DNA of 64,000 nucleotides from Streptomyces finlayi (GTDB lineage Bacteria; Actinomycetota; Actinomycetes; Streptomycetales; Streptomycetaceae): the NCBI RefSeq assembly GCF_014216315.1, contig NZ_CP045702.1, positions 1,550,001 to 1,614,000 on the forward strand, written 5' to 3'. Of the stretch, positions 35,352 to 45,421 are shown in pieces (position 1 is the first letter of the stretch; each line of letters opens with the position of its first letter). Under the pieces are notes generated by a model, which did not search any database, had not been told where the DNA came from, and saw nothing but the letters and a program-made list of their open reading frames with translations. Position numbers and translations under genes: made by a program.

Positions 35352-36920
35352 GTGTTCCAGCGAGATGACTCGGGAGTATCCGAGTCATTCGATCTTGATT
35401 CGCTGACGGTGGGCGACCGCCTGCGATTGTTTAACTTCACCCAGCGTGATGACCATGTGGCGTATCTGTGGGTGCTGCGGGCGATGAACGTACTGCGGGC
35501 CGTACATCAGCTGCAGGTCCACCCCGACGATGTGGCGAGCGCGCTCAACGAGCTCGCGGCAGCCCATGACGAGGTGCCGTCTGCCGGAGACTTGCGCCTG
35601 CGGGCCATGCTCGACAACCTCTCCGCGGACAATGAGCAGGTCCTCTACCGAGTGGAGGACCCGTTGCGGTGCGGCAATTTGGCCGCATACCGAAACCGGC
35701 AGTCGGTCTACCAGTTCACGGAGATCGGTTATCGCGTCTACTGCGCCGTGGAGGAGGTCATCGGCTCCCGTGTGCAAGACGCGAACCTGTCACGGCTGGT
35801 CTTCGCCGACATCCTGGCGGACTTCAAGGCGCTGGCGGCCGCGAACCGGGAGGGCGACCGGGATGAGGTGTACCGCAAGCTCGCCCGTCTCGACAGCGTG
35901 TTGGAGGACATTACGCAGCGGGCGGCGCGTTTCTATCTGACCCTCAACGATGTGGCGCGTACGACAGATATCTCCCCAGAGACATTCCTGCGCTACAAGC
36001 ACGCGTTGCTGGCGCACATGAGTGAGTTCACAGCAGAGCTGGAACGCTACGCGCCACGGCTGGCCGAGGCCGTGTACGAGGTGGAAGACAGCGGGGTGGA
36101 GACCCTGCTGGAGCGGGCCGCCGCTGTAGATGAGCGGCCCATGATGCGTCCGGCCGCGCGGCGTGAGGACTGGCGGCGGCGCTGGATGGGGCTCCGCCAG
36201 TGGTTCTTGGCCGAAGGCTCTGCCGAGACCAAGGCCGCCCAGTTGCAAGGCGCTACCCGCACCGCTATTTCCGGTGTCATCGCTCTGTTGCGTCAGGTGA
36301 CGGAGTCGCGTCGAGGCGGGGTGAGCCGGACCACCCAGCTGCGCCATCTCGCAGCCTGGGCAGCGGGTGCGCCGGATGAGCAGGCGGCGAACGCCCTGGT
36401 GTCCGCCGCTTTCGACCTGCGCTCGGTGCGGCATCTGTCGGGCGCGCATGACGACGGTGACCAGATCTCGCCGCGGTCGACGTGGTGGGATGCGCCCGGG
36501 GTGGAGGTCAGCATCAGCTTGTTCAGGCATGGCAAGCGGCCGGCCCCGGGTGGCCCGCAGCCGGTCCGTGCGAGCCGTGGCGCCCATGCCCGGCTGCGTG
36601 AGCAGCAGCTGGCGGATCGGGCCGCGGACCGGGAGGCCGCCACGGATCTTCTGGACCATGGGCCCCACGATCGGGTGCTGAACGCGGCGGAGACCCGTGC
36701 TGTGCTCAAGCTGCTGACCCGTGCTCTGCAGGCGCGGACGATTGTGGCGGGCCGACTGCGTTCGGGGACCGGCAGCAGCGACGTCCTGACGCTGCGCCTG
36801 GTCCCGAGCGAGCGCGGAAGCCAGCTGCGGACCGAGACCGGCACACTGCACCTGCCCGGCTTCACTCTGGAGATCAAGCCCCATGGTGCGATGCGTCGGC
36901 GCCGAACGGAGACGTCCTGA
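35352..36920 (+). CDS. jetA: Wadjet type II protein JetA (DUF2397/TIGR02677)
   Basis: JetA is the kleisin-like subunit of the Wadjet SMC complex, which recognises and cleaves small circular plasmids. The 522-aa sequence matches the DUF2397 family by its start (SLTVGDRLRLFNF), its helical organisation, the RYKHALLAHMSEFTAELERY segment and the C-terminal LTLRLVPSERGS part. The start is the GTG at 35352 with GAGGGGC upstream (a TTG at 35349 is adjacent). The gene is first in jetABCD, and its stop overlaps the jetB start by one base. The operon is transcribed away from the serine-hydrolase remnant. Confidence 0.9.
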   Translation: MFQRDDSGVSESFDLDSLTVGDRLRLFNFTQRDDHVAYLWVLRAMNVLRAVHQLQVHPDDVASALNELAAAHDEVPSAGDLRLRAMLDNLSADNEQVLYRVEDPLRCGNLAAYRNRQSVYQFTEIGYRVYCAVEEVIGSRVQDANLSRLVFADILADFKALAAANREGDRDEVYRKLARLDSVLEDITQRAARFYLTLNDVARTTDISPETFLRYKHALLAHMSEFTAELERYAPRLAEAVYEVEDSGVETLLERAAAVDERPMMRPAARREDWRRRWMGLRQWFLAEGSAETKAAQLQGATRTAISGVIALLRQVTESRRGGVSRTTQLRHLAAWAAGAPDEQAANALVSAAFDLRSVRHLSGAHDDGDQISPRSTWWDAPGVEVSISLFRHGKRPAPGGPQPVRASRGAHARLREQQLADRAADREAATDLLDHGPHDRVLNAAETRAVLKLLTRALQARTIVAGRLRSGTGSSDVLTLRLVPSERGSQLRTETGTLHLPGFTLEIKPHGAMRRRRTETS

Positions 36921-38341
36921 TGCCCGCCCATCGCGTAGCCGCAACTGTGGAGCCTGCGGACCTCGGCTCGTACCAGCAAGCGGCCCGGCTCATGCTGCTG
37001 CACGGCGTCGTCAACGAGACTTACCCGCGGGCCAAGGCCCTTGCGCTGGTGCTGCAGTGGGGCGACGAACTGGCCAAGGATTTCCGGGACCTGTTCGGCT
37101 ACTCCTTGCAGACCAGCGCCCGTCACGCACGGCTGCTGCGCCGGCTGGATACCTTCGATGCCAGCCAGGCATTCCTCACGGTGAAGAGCAAGAAGCCGTT
37201 CGACCGACGACGGCTGGCCTACCTCTGTCTGATCCTCGCGTGCCTGCACCGGTCACGTGTGGAGATCAACCTCGCCGATCTCGTCAAACTCCTCGCGCCC
37301 TCCGCCAATACGATCGAGCACCTTGGCTTCGATGCGACCGCACCGGGTCACAAGGACGCGGTCGTTGACGTGGTGGACTGGCTGGTCGACCGCGGTGCGC
37401 TGCGGATCTCCGACGGGTCCATGGAGGACTGGGCCCGTGACCCCGACCGTGGGGACGCGCTGTTCGACATCGACCACGACACCTGCGCGGCGCTGTTCCG
37501 GCCGAACAAGCCCCTGCAGCACCTGGTCAGCGCTGCTGGCCTGCTGGACACGCCGACCATCAGCACCGGACGGGACCCCCGTCGGCGACTCGCTGCCCAG
37601 CGAGCCCGGCGGTTGCTCATCGAGTACCCGGTGGTCTACTTCGGCGACACCGACACAGAGACGGCGATAGCACTGCGCCAGCCCACCCTGGCCGAGGACA
37701 TCGAACGGCTGACCGGGTTGCCGATCGAGCGCCGAGCCGAGGGGATCATGCTCGTCGACACCACTGGGCACTTCACCGACAAGCGGTTCCCCGGCCGCGG
37801 CGGAGCGGTCAACCGTACCGCCGGGCTGATGCTCGCGAAGATCGCAGACCTGCGGGAGGACCCGGACCGAGCCAGCAGTCTCCAGTATCTGCTGCCCGCC
37901 GATCCGGGAGGGGAACACGCGGATCTTTTGAGCCGTATCGATATGGCCCTACCGCAGGCCGGCACGCTCGAGGCCCTCGCTTATGACCCCCACGCGGACA
38001 CCGGTCAACAGGCGGACGAGGCCGATCCGGACGCCACAGAGCACGAAGGGCAGACGGGCTTGCCTTTTGTGGAACACGGCACGCTCGAGCAGATGATCAC
38101 CGAACTCTACGAAGAGTTCGGCCCCTCCTCCTTCACCAACAAATGGCAGGCCGATCCCGGCGGGCTGCTGGCAGAGGCGATCGCGCTCCTGGCAGACCTG
38201 CGCCTTGTCCATATCGTCCCCGGCGGGGTCCTGGTGCGGCCCGCGGCCGGCCGCTACCGCAACATCACCGCCGTCCTGCCACGTCCCGCGCTCGACGGCC
38301 AGTTCGCTCTCGACTTCCCCACTGAGGAAACTTCTCGATGA
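36920..38341 (+). CDS. jetB: Wadjet type II protein JetB (DUF2398/TIGR02678)
   Basis: JetB is the winged-helix KITE-like partner of the kleisin in Wadjet. The 473-aa protein shows DUF2398 features: LGSYQQAARLMLLHGVVNE, FDRRRLAYLCLILACLHRS and a C-terminal winged-helix-like region (GLLAEAIALLADLRLVHIVP, then GRYRNITAVL). The Glu/Asp-rich linker around residue 355 is variable. It overlaps jetA by one base (TGATG) and jetC by four (ATGA), so translation is coupled and subunit ratios are likely fixed by the operon. Confidence 0.9.
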   Translation: MPAHRVAATVEPADLGSYQQAARLMLLHGVVNETYPRAKALALVLQWGDELAKDFRDLFGYSLQTSARHARLLRRLDTFDASQAFLTVKSKKPFDRRRLAYLCLILACLHRSRVEINLADLVKLLAPSANTIEHLGFDATAPGHKDAVVDVVDWLVDRGALRISDGSMEDWARDPDRGDALFDIDHDTCAALFRPNKPLQHLVSAAGLLDTPTISTGRDPRRRLAAQRARRLLIEYPVVYFGDTDTETAIALRQPTLAEDIERLTGLPIERRAEGIMLVDTTGHFTDKRFPGRGGAVNRTAGLMLAKIADLREDPDRASSLQYLLPADPGGEHADLLSRIDMALPQAGTLEALAYDPHADTGQQADEADPDATEHEGQTGLPFVEHGTLEQMITELYEEFGPSSFTNKWQADPGGLLAEAIALLADLRLVHIVPGGVLVRPAAGRYRNITAVLPRPALDGQFALDFPTEETSR

Positions 38342-41300
38342 CGCTCATCCCTCATTCCCGCACCGCTGACCAGCCGGAGGTTCGCTTCAAGCCCACGCGC
38401 GCCGGGGTGATCGGCCTCTGGGACTACACCGATGAGGAGTTCGTCTTCGCCGACGGCCGGCTGGTCCTGCGCGGGCACAACGGTTCCGGGAAGACCAAGG
38501 CACTCGAAGTACTGTTCCCCCTCGTACTGGACGGTGTCCTTGACGCGCGGCGTCTTGATCCGTTCAGCGGCGAGGAGCGGACCATGAAGTCGAACCTGCT
38601 CTACAAGGAGCAGGAGTCCGCTTACGGCTATGTATGGATGGAGTTCGCCCGCACCGGACCCGATGATGAGGTCCTTGAAGCCGTCACCGTAGGGATCGGC
38701 ATGCGGGTGACGAAGCCCATGTCCACGCCGGCTCGCTTCTTCTTCGTCGCCGAGGGCAGGGTCGGCATCGACTTCGGTCTGCTGGATGCCGCCTCGCGCC
38801 CGCTGCGGGAGAACGCCCTGAAGAAGCTGCTGGGGGAAGGGACCACCTACCCCACGGCGGAGTCATACCGTGAGGCGATCGATGACCGGCTGTTCGGGCT
38901 GGGCCGCGAGCGCTACAACCAGCTGGTCAATCTTCTGCTCCAACTGCGGCGCCCTCTGCTGGCCAAGGACCTCGACCCGGTCAAGGTGTCCGACACCCTC
39001 ACTGCCGGACTGCGCCCCGTCGATGAGGCCCTCGTTCTCCAGGCCGCCCGTGACTTCGAGAACCTCGCCGAGATCCAGGCGCTTCTCAACGCCCTTATGG
39101 GGGCGGATACCGCGGTCCGCAACTTCCTGCGTGAATACACCAGTTACCTGCGCGCCCATGCCCGTGACCGCGTCGACCATGTCTCCGGGCGTATCCAGGA
39201 CACGGCCACCCACTGCGAGACAATCATGGAAGCGGCAGGCGACCGCCGCTCCGCCGATCAGCAGCTGACCGCGGCACAGCAGGAGCGGGATACCGGCGAA
39301 CGCCGGTGCAACGAGATCGATGCCCGCCTGACCGAGTACAAGAACCACGACGCCATCAAGAAGCAGGACGGGCTCAAGGAGCTGCGCGAGCGCGTACGCA
39401 CCGACCGCCTGGGTATCGCCGGCAGTGAACGCCACCTCAACCGGGCCCAGGAGAGTTTGGCCACTCTCAAGCGGGAGGCGGACCGCGCCCTCCATCGGCA
39501 CGATGAACTGCGCAAGGCAGCCTCCCGGCACACCCACGGCCTCATGGACGCAGCGCGCCGTTGCGGCATCCTCCACGACGACGACACGCTGGATCTCGGT
39601 GCTGAGCTGGACACGCATATCGCGGGTCGGGTTGCCGCGCGTCGCAGCGAACTGCAGGACGTCCACGACCTGCTCGGGGCCTTCGAGAGCGCCACGAAGG
39701 ACCAAGAGCGCGAGCAGGAGCACTGTGACGCGGCGAGTGGCGAGCTGACGGAGACCGAGCGGCAGTCCGCTGCGGCAGCGGAGAAGCTCACCACCGCCCG
39801 CGTCGAGACCGGGCAGGAACTGGACGACTTCATCGGCCGCTGGAGCGGCAGCGACGACACCGCGGTCCTGGTCGCCGCCGACGGTGACATGCTGCGAGCT
39901 GCCATCGGCGCCGTGGAGGAACCCGAAGCGGCCCCGCTGCCGGAGGTCTTCCATAACCTCGTCGACCGGCGCCGTACCCACGCACTTTCCCGCGTTGAGA
40001 CGTTGAAGCGGCAGCACAGCGACATTGCGGACGCTCTGCGAGCCAGGCAGGCCGAGCACGACACCGTGGCAGCCGAGGGCGACGATGCACCCCCCTCCAG
40101 TGACCTGCGCCCTGCCAGCCGCGATGAGCGGCCGGGCGCCCCGCTGTGGCAGCTCGTACGGTTCGCCGATCACATCTCCGACGGCCACGCGGCTGCGGTG
40201 GAAGGCGCCCTATACGCGGCCGGCCTGCTTACCGCCTGGCTGCACCCCGACGCTGCACTGACCGACCAGGCTCTGCACGCCAAGGTCGCCGACGCCTATC
40301 TGCGCCCGCTGCCTCCCGCTCAGCGCCCCACCGGACGCACTCTGGCCGATGTCCTGCTCGTCGAAGATCAGCAGCACGTCACCTCTGCCACCGTCCAGGC
40401 TGTTCTGGCCTCCATCGCCGTCATGGACGACGCCCCGGCAGCGGACGATGCGCTCTCTGCTCCCTTGGTGACCACGGGGTCGCACTTCTGCCTCGGCGTC
40501 CAGGTCGGTGCGCATCCCAAGGCACAGCCCGAGTACATCGGGACCACCGCACGGGCCGCCCGCCGGCGCGAACGGCTGGAACGCCTCGAAGAATCCATCA
40601 CCGCCCTGGAAGCTGAGCTCGCCGGCATCGAGGAACAGCAGCGGTACGCGCACGAAGCATTCGACGACTTCGACCGCGCCAGGCGCGAGCTCCCCCGTAC
40701 CCAGGCGATCACCGAAGCCGTGCGTGAGGTCGCGGTGGTGGCGGAAAAGGTCGCCGGAGCCCGCCGCCGCCTCACCGAAGCACGCAAGCGACTCGACGGG
40801 GCGATCGCCCGGGCCCATGAGAAGAACCGGCAGCTTCGGCATGCCGCCACGGCCGCGCGACTGCCCACGCATCGAGAGGAACTGGACAACGTCGCCCAGG
40901 CCATCGACGATTTCGCCGACGCCGGCAAAGCGCTCTCCTCCTGCCGTGAGCAGACCGAGGCCGCCGAGCGCGACATCGCCGGCCGCAAGGAGATCATCGA
41001 CGAGCAGACCGAGTCCTGTACGGAGCAGGCCGAGGCGCTGCAGGCGCGCAGGGACGAGTTCGCCGTTCAGGAGGAGCGTCTGCGGACCCAGGAGGCAACG
41101 CTCGAAGCCCCTCTGCAGGAGATTCTCCAGCAGATCGCGGACTCCGAAGAACAGCTCGCGGAGGCACAGACGACATACGGCCGTGCGAAGAAGGATGCGG
41201 AAGAGCAGCGAGACCGGCTTCTGAAGGCTGACCACGCCCTGGAGTTCGGCCGTGCAGCACTGGCCACGGCCGTGGCCGAGCAGGTGCGCACCACACTCAC

Positions 41301-42657
41301 GCTGGAGCCGTACGCCCGGCCCGACCTTCTCGGCCTGCTCGAAGCAACCGCAGACGCCCTCTGGCTACCGCACGACATGTGGCCGAGTCCCGAGCAGGCA
41401 GTCCAAGCTCTCATGGACAGCCTCACCTCGCCCGATACCTCCCTCACGGGCACGGAGGCCGCCCGAAGCGTCGTCCCCGAATCCGTCGCCTCACTGATCA
41501 CCGCGCTCGACGAGGCGACCCGTGGGCGCCCGATCACCGCGAGCCTCCTGAAGACCGTCACGACAAAGATTTCCACCGCCATCACCACGCTGGAGTCAGC
41601 CCTGCTGGAATCCGACCAGGGCTACCTCTTCGAGTGGGAGCCGTCCGGCGACATCATCCTGGCCCGGGTCACCGACAGCGAAGGACCCGCACCCGTAGCG
41701 GACTTCGGACGCCGTCTGGCCGAACAGCTCGCCGACCAGAGTGTGCTGCTGGAAGACAAGGAACGCACCGTCCTGGAGGACGGGCTCCTGACCGGACTGG
41801 CCCAGCAGATCCACGACCGCACCATCGCCGCCCGCGACCTGGTCAAAAGCATGGACGCCGATACCCGGGCCAAGCCGATGTCCTCCGGCGCGACGGTTGG
41901 CATCAACTGGGTCGTATCCGACGCCCTCACCGACTCCCAGCAGGCCGTCAACAGGCTGCTCGACAAGGACGCCTCCGGCCTTGGCCCCGCCGGGCTGGCC
42001 GAACTCCGCTCCCACCTGCGCAGCCAGATCCGCGCCAAGGCCGCTGCCGACAAGAAGCGCAGCTACCAGCAGGTGATCGCCGAAGTCCTGGACTACCGCG
42101 CCTGGCGCAGGTTCGAACTCCGCCTGTTCCGGCAGGGCATGAGCCCGGAGGAGAAGAAGAAGGGGGAGGTCCTCACCAAGGCCAAGCACAGCGTGATGTC
42201 CGGCGGTGAGAAGTCCGCCTCGATCCACCTGCCGCTCTTCGCAGCCGCCCACGCCCAGTACAGCTCCGCATACCCCACCTGCCCGCGCCTGATCGCGCTG
42301 GACGAGGCATTCGCCGGCATCGACGAGAAGTACCGCCCCGACCTTCTCGCCCTCACCGCCAAGTTCGACCTCGACCTCTTCATGACCGGCTACGACCTGT
42401 GGATCACCTACCCCGAGGTGCCGCAGATCTCGCACTACGACATGAAGCACGACGAGGCATCCCACACAGTCTCCGCCATGCTGCTCGTCTGGGACGGCGA
42501 ACAGATCCTCGACGACCTCGAATACCCAGGATCCGACGACCTGGCCGCCGAACTCCTCGGCTTCACACCCCGTCGCCACGTCCCCGCGCAGACAGGACTG
42601 CTCGGTGACATCCCCGACGACGAGCCGACGAGCGACGACGCCGAGGAAGCAGAATGA
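38338..42657 (+). CDS. jetC: Wadjet type II SMC-like ATPase JetC (TIGR02680)
   Basis: JetC is the SMC-type motor that extrudes DNA loops so that circular plasmids are sensed. The 1439-aa protein has Walker A RGHNGSGKTKAL (about residues 45-56), long coiled-coil stretches of Glu/Arg/Ala-rich sequence with a hinge-like middle (about residues 590-740), the ABC signature MSGGEKSAS near residue 1288 and Walker B LIALDEAFAGID near 1320. The end is acidic (EPTSDDAEEAE). This is the expected size and layout for the type II SMC. It overlaps its neighbours by four bases on both sides. Confidence 0.93.
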   Translation: MTLIPHSRTADQPEVRFKPTRAGVIGLWDYTDEEFVFADGRLVLRGHNGSGKTKALEVLFPLVLDGVLDARRLDPFSGEERTMKSNLLYKEQESAYGYVWMEFARTGPDDEVLEAVTVGIGMRVTKPMSTPARFFFVAEGRVGIDFGLLDAASRPLRENALKKLLGEGTTYPTAESYREAIDDRLFGLGRERYNQLVNLLLQLRRPLLAKDLDPVKVSDTLTAGLRPVDEALVLQAARDFENLAEIQALLNALMGADTAVRNFLREYTSYLRAHARDRVDHVSGRIQDTATHCETIMEAAGDRRSADQQLTAAQQERDTGERRCNEIDARLTEYKNHDAIKKQDGLKELRERVRTDRLGIAGSERHLNRAQESLATLKREADRALHRHDELRKAASRHTHGLMDAARRCGILHDDDTLDLGAELDTHIAGRVAARRSELQDVHDLLGAFESATKDQEREQEHCDAASGELTETERQSAAAAEKLTTARVETGQELDDFIGRWSGSDDTAVLVAADGDMLRAAIGAVEEPEAAPLPEVFHNLVDRRRTHALSRVETLKRQHSDIADALRARQAEHDTVAAEGDDAPPSSDLRPASRDERPGAPLWQLVRFADHISDGHAAAVEGALYAAGLLTAWLHPDAALTDQALHAKVADAYLRPLPPAQRPTGRTLADVLLVEDQQHVTSATVQAVLASIAVMDDAPAADDALSAPLVTTGSHFCLGVQVGAHPKAQPEYIGTTARAARRRERLERLEESITALEAELAGIEEQQRYAHEAFDDFDRARRELPRTQAITEAVREVAVVAEKVAGARRRLTEARKRLDGAIARAHEKNRQLRHAATAARLPTHREELDNVAQAIDDFADAGKALSSCREQTEAAERDIAGRKEIIDEQTESCTEQAEALQARRDEFAVQEERLRTQEATLEAPLQEILQQIADSEEQLAEAQTTYGRAKKDAEEQRDRLLKADHALEFGRAALATAVAEQVRTTLTLEPYARPDLLGLLEATADALWLPHDMWPSPEQAVQALMDSLTSPDTSLTGTEAARSVVPESVASLITALDEATRGRPITASLLKTVTTKISTAITTLESALLESDQGYLFEWEPSGDIILARVTDSEGPAPVADFGRRLAEQLADQSVLLEDKERTVLEDGLLTGLAQQIHDRTIAARDLVKSMDADTRAKPMSSGATVGINWVVSDALTDSQQAVNRLLDKDASGLGPAGLAELRSHLRSQIRAKAAADKKRSYQQVIAEVLDYRAWRRFELRLFRQGMSPEEKKKGEVLTKAKHSVMSGGEKSASIHLPLFAAAHAQYSSAYPTCPRLIALDEAFAGIDEKYRPDLLALTAKFDLDLFMTGYDLWITYPEVPQISHYDMKHDEASHTVSAMLLVWDGEQILDDLEYPGSDDLAAELLGFTPRRHVPAQTGLLGDIPDDEPTSDDAEEAE

Positions 42658-43934
42658 CCAAGGCAGCAGAGACATACGAGCGATACCGGGGCCCTGAGTT
42701 CCGCCGGCTCCTGGCCGCTGCCCGGCGCTCGCTCGAGCGCAACGGCGGTGAGATCGAGGGCTCCATCGGCCTGACCAACCCGACCACAGCCGAACGCAAC
42801 GCAGTCATCGGCATCACCGGCACCTACCGCTCGCCCGACATCCGCCGCATCACCATCCCCCTCGCGGCGCTGGAGGAGAGCATCCGCAACGTCGCGGGCA
42901 TGTCACTCCGCGATGTCCTGGAACGGATCGGCCCAGAGCTGCGCTTCCGCGCCGATGAACGGACCACACTCGAACAAGCCCGGCAGAGAATCCTGGCCGA
43001 GGGCGAGACCAGCCCCCTGCACACCGAGCACTCCTGGTACCAGCAATGGCTAGCCGGCCTCGCATCCGACGGCACGATCACCGGGCTGATCAACAAGAAG
43101 GACACCCACCTCCTCAGCCAGGCTGTCCGCGTCCTGGAGTTCCTCAACAGCCGACCCAGCGGATCACCCCCGGTCATGCTGCCTTCACTGGCCGACGCCA
43201 CCACAGGGGACACCAAAGCTCTCAACCCCGGCCGCGGCTCTCTGCCGACCCTGGTCCTGCGAGCCCTGGCCATGGCACGCGGAATGCCACTCGAATCAGG
43301 AGCCGAGGCCCGGCGCGAGTTGTGGGACGCCTTCGACGTCATCGTCGACGACCTGGCCAGCCGCGTCCTCGTCCTCAACCTCCCCGCGACCGGACAAGGG
43401 CTGGGCCAGTGGCTCAGCGACGCCGCCCGCTACGGCACCCCTTTCCACATCACCCTTCACCAGCTCATCACCCTGCCGATCACCGTGAACCTGCCAACGG
43501 TGTACGTCTGCGAGAACCCCGCCGTACTGCGCCGCGCCGCTGGCGAACTTGGCGCGAGCAGCCCACCACTGATCTGCGCAGAAGGCCGCCCCTCAACCGC
43601 CTTCCACCGCCTTGCCCGCCTGATCGTCGACAATGGCGGCCTGCTCCGGTACCACGGCGACTTCGACTGGCCCGGCATCGCGATGACCAACGCACTGCGT
43701 ACCCGCTACGGCGCCGAGCCATGGCGTATGAGCAGCGCGGACTATCTCAACGGTGTCCGTGCCGACATCGACCATGTCCCGCTCGACGGCAAGCCCCAGG
43801 ACACGCTGTGGGACCCGAGACTCGCCGAGACCATGGCAAGGGAGAAGCTCGCCGTCTACGAGGAAGCCGTCGCCGACAACCTTCTGAAGGATTGGGCCCC
43901 TGCCGCCCACCGCCCTACGGAAGTATCTGGATAG
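42654..43934 (+). CDS. jetD: Wadjet type II nuclease JetD (DUF2399/TIGR02679, Toprim)
   Basis: JetD is the topoisomerase VI-like nuclease that cuts the plasmid once the SMC complex stalls. The 426-aa protein has the N-terminal arm typical of JetD and a C-terminal Toprim-like domain: the glutamate strand VYVCENPAVL near residue 285 and the metal-binding YHGDFDWPGIAM near residue 335. No full nuclease test is possible from sequence, but the acidic residues are intact. It is the last gene of jetABCD, and its ATG overlaps jetC by four bases. Its stop is followed by 262 bp before the kinase gene. Confidence 0.9.
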   Translation: MTKAAETYERYRGPEFRRLLAAARRSLERNGGEIEGSIGLTNPTTAERNAVIGITGTYRSPDIRRITIPLAALEESIRNVAGMSLRDVLERIGPELRFRADERTTLEQARQRILAEGETSPLHTEHSWYQQWLAGLASDGTITGLINKKDTHLLSQAVRVLEFLNSRPSGSPPVMLPSLADATTGDTKALNPGRGSLPTLVLRALAMARGMPLESGAEARRELWDAFDVIVDDLASRVLVLNLPATGQGLGQWLSDAARYGTPFHITLHQLITLPITVNLPTVYVCENPAVLRRAAGELGASSPPLICAEGRPSTAFHRLARLIVDNGGLLRYHGDFDWPGIAMTNALRTRYGAEPWRMSSADYLNGVRADIDHVPLDGKPQDTLWDPRLAETMAREKLAVYEEAVADNLLKDWAPAAHRPTEVSG

Positions 43935-44196
43935 CCGGGGCCTGTCCTACCACCTGCATGGCTCTAGAGCTGCAGCAGGCGGATCATGAAGCCGATCAAG
44001 CTCCTGGGCATGAGCATGTAAAACGCCGATTTCAAGCCAACGTCCAGTGCTCGGGGCCACACAGTCCGCGAGAGGCCGGATCATGGTCACCTCTCCCTTT
44101 TCTCATGGCCACTGGGATGAGTGCCCGGAGACCAGGCAAACTAGCGGCGTAAGTGACCCAAGCAGATGCTGACGTGGAAAGGCGTGGACTGAGCTC

Positions 44197-45333
44197 ATGA
44201 CCGGGAGCCCCACTCAGATTGGCCGCTATACGGTGGCTCGGGAGCTCGGCTCCGGCGGCATGGGCGAGGTATATCTCGCGTACTCCCCCGCGGGCTCTCC
44301 CGTAGCTGTGAAGGTCATTCGCACCGACAAGCTGGACCCGGTCACGCGAGCGCGCTTCGAGAAGGAAGCTCTGATCGCTCGCACAGTGATCGGCACCAAC
44401 CGGGTGGCGCGGTTCCTGGATGCCGATCCGTTCGCGGATCGTCCGTGGCTGGCGATGGAGTATGTGGCTGGCCGAACCCTGATGGACTGCGTGGATAGTG
44501 ACGGCGCGCTGCCGCTGCCGCTGGTGGCCAGCCTCGGAGCGCTCCTTGCCGAAGGGCTGAGTGCCGTACACGATGCGGGGCTGCTGCACCGAGACCTGAA
44601 GCCTCAGAACGTCATGCTGGGCAGCGAAGGCCCCATAATCATCGACTTCGGACTCAGTGCGTTCATGGACGCTGCCAAGGACACGCTGTCGCACAGCGGG
44701 ATGATCATCGGGACCGTGCGTTGCATGCCCCCCGAGCAGGCGAGCGGGCATCCGCAGGTGACGCCGGCGGCGGATGTGTACGCGCTGGGCACGGTCCTCC
44801 TATACGCCGCGGCCCGGCACTATCCGTACGACGGACACCAGTGGGAAGCCGTCGCCATGCAGGTCTCGAACCCGGAGATCGGCCCGGACCTGAGCGGTGT
44901 GCCGGAAGGCTTCAAGGAGCTGCTCGCAGCGATGCTCGCTCACACGCCGGAAGGCCGGCCCACTCTGGCCAAGGTGGCGGATGCCTGCGCGGATCTCATG
45001 AAGGCAGCGGGCAGGACGCCAGCCGACGCGCGGCTCGCCCTCATCGACCGCACGACAGCAGCGGGCGGGAACACTCCGACGCCGGAACCGTCCTCTGCAT
45101 CGATCGAGAAGCTGATCGATGAGCAGGCCGCGATCGTGGACTCGCACAACCTCGTCAGCCCGCTCGACATTCGGCCTGCGCCTGAGGAGCCGGAAGCCGA
45201 CGAAGAACTGGTGCCTGAGCTGCCCACGCCACCTGTGAGGCCAAAAGCTCGCACTCCGCAGGAGCGGCGTGTGGCATCCAAGCGGGTGGCGGGCGAACTA
45301 CGGGAGCAGTACGCGGTGAATTCCACCCTTTGA
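44197..45333 (+). CDS. Eukaryotic-type Ser/Thr protein kinase, cytoplasmic, 378 aa
   Basis: A complete Hanks-type kinase domain is present: glycine loop ELGSGGMGEVYLAY, VAIK-like Lys39 (VAVKVI), catalytic loop LLHRDLKPQNVML with Asp133, IIDFGLSAF, and PPEQASGHPQ in the activation/P+1 region. No transmembrane segment or PASTA repeat follows, unlike PknB-type kinases; the C-terminal 110 residues are a charged Pro/Glu-rich tail ending in an Arg-rich segment (RRVASKRVAGELREQ). It sits between the Wadjet operon and the DISARM-like operon, with 262 and 88 bp gaps, and could belong to either or act alone. Kinases occur in some phage-defence systems (PglW, Stk2), but its targets here are unknown. Confidence 0.9.
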   Translation: MTGSPTQIGRYTVARELGSGGMGEVYLAYSPAGSPVAVKVIRTDKLDPVTRARFEKEALIARTVIGTNRVARFLDADPFADRPWLAMEYVAGRTLMDCVDSDGALPLPLVASLGALLAEGLSAVHDAGLLHRDLKPQNVMLGSEGPIIIDFGLSAFMDAAKDTLSHSGMIIGTVRCMPPEQASGHPQVTPAADVYALGTVLLYAAARHYPYDGHQWEAVAMQVSNPEIGPDLSGVPEGFKELLAAMLAHTPEGRPTLAKVADACADLMKAAGRTPADARLALIDRTTAAGGNTPTPEPSSASIEKLIDEQAAIVDSHNLVSPLDIRPAPEEPEADEELVPELPTPPVRPKARTPQERRVASKRVAGELREQYAVNSTL

Positions 45334-45421
45334 CGGCCCGAGGCCGCTATTGCCTGGTGGGAGACTTGCTGGAACGGGTTCGAGTGGCCGGCTGATCTGC
45401 TGGCGGCAGGCCCGTTAGAAG

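Noticed and set aside
43955..43990. Small imperfect palindrome around GCTCTAGAGC after jetD
   Set aside because: The stem is short and interrupted and there is no T-tract; it could be a weak terminator but cannot be supported from sequence alone.
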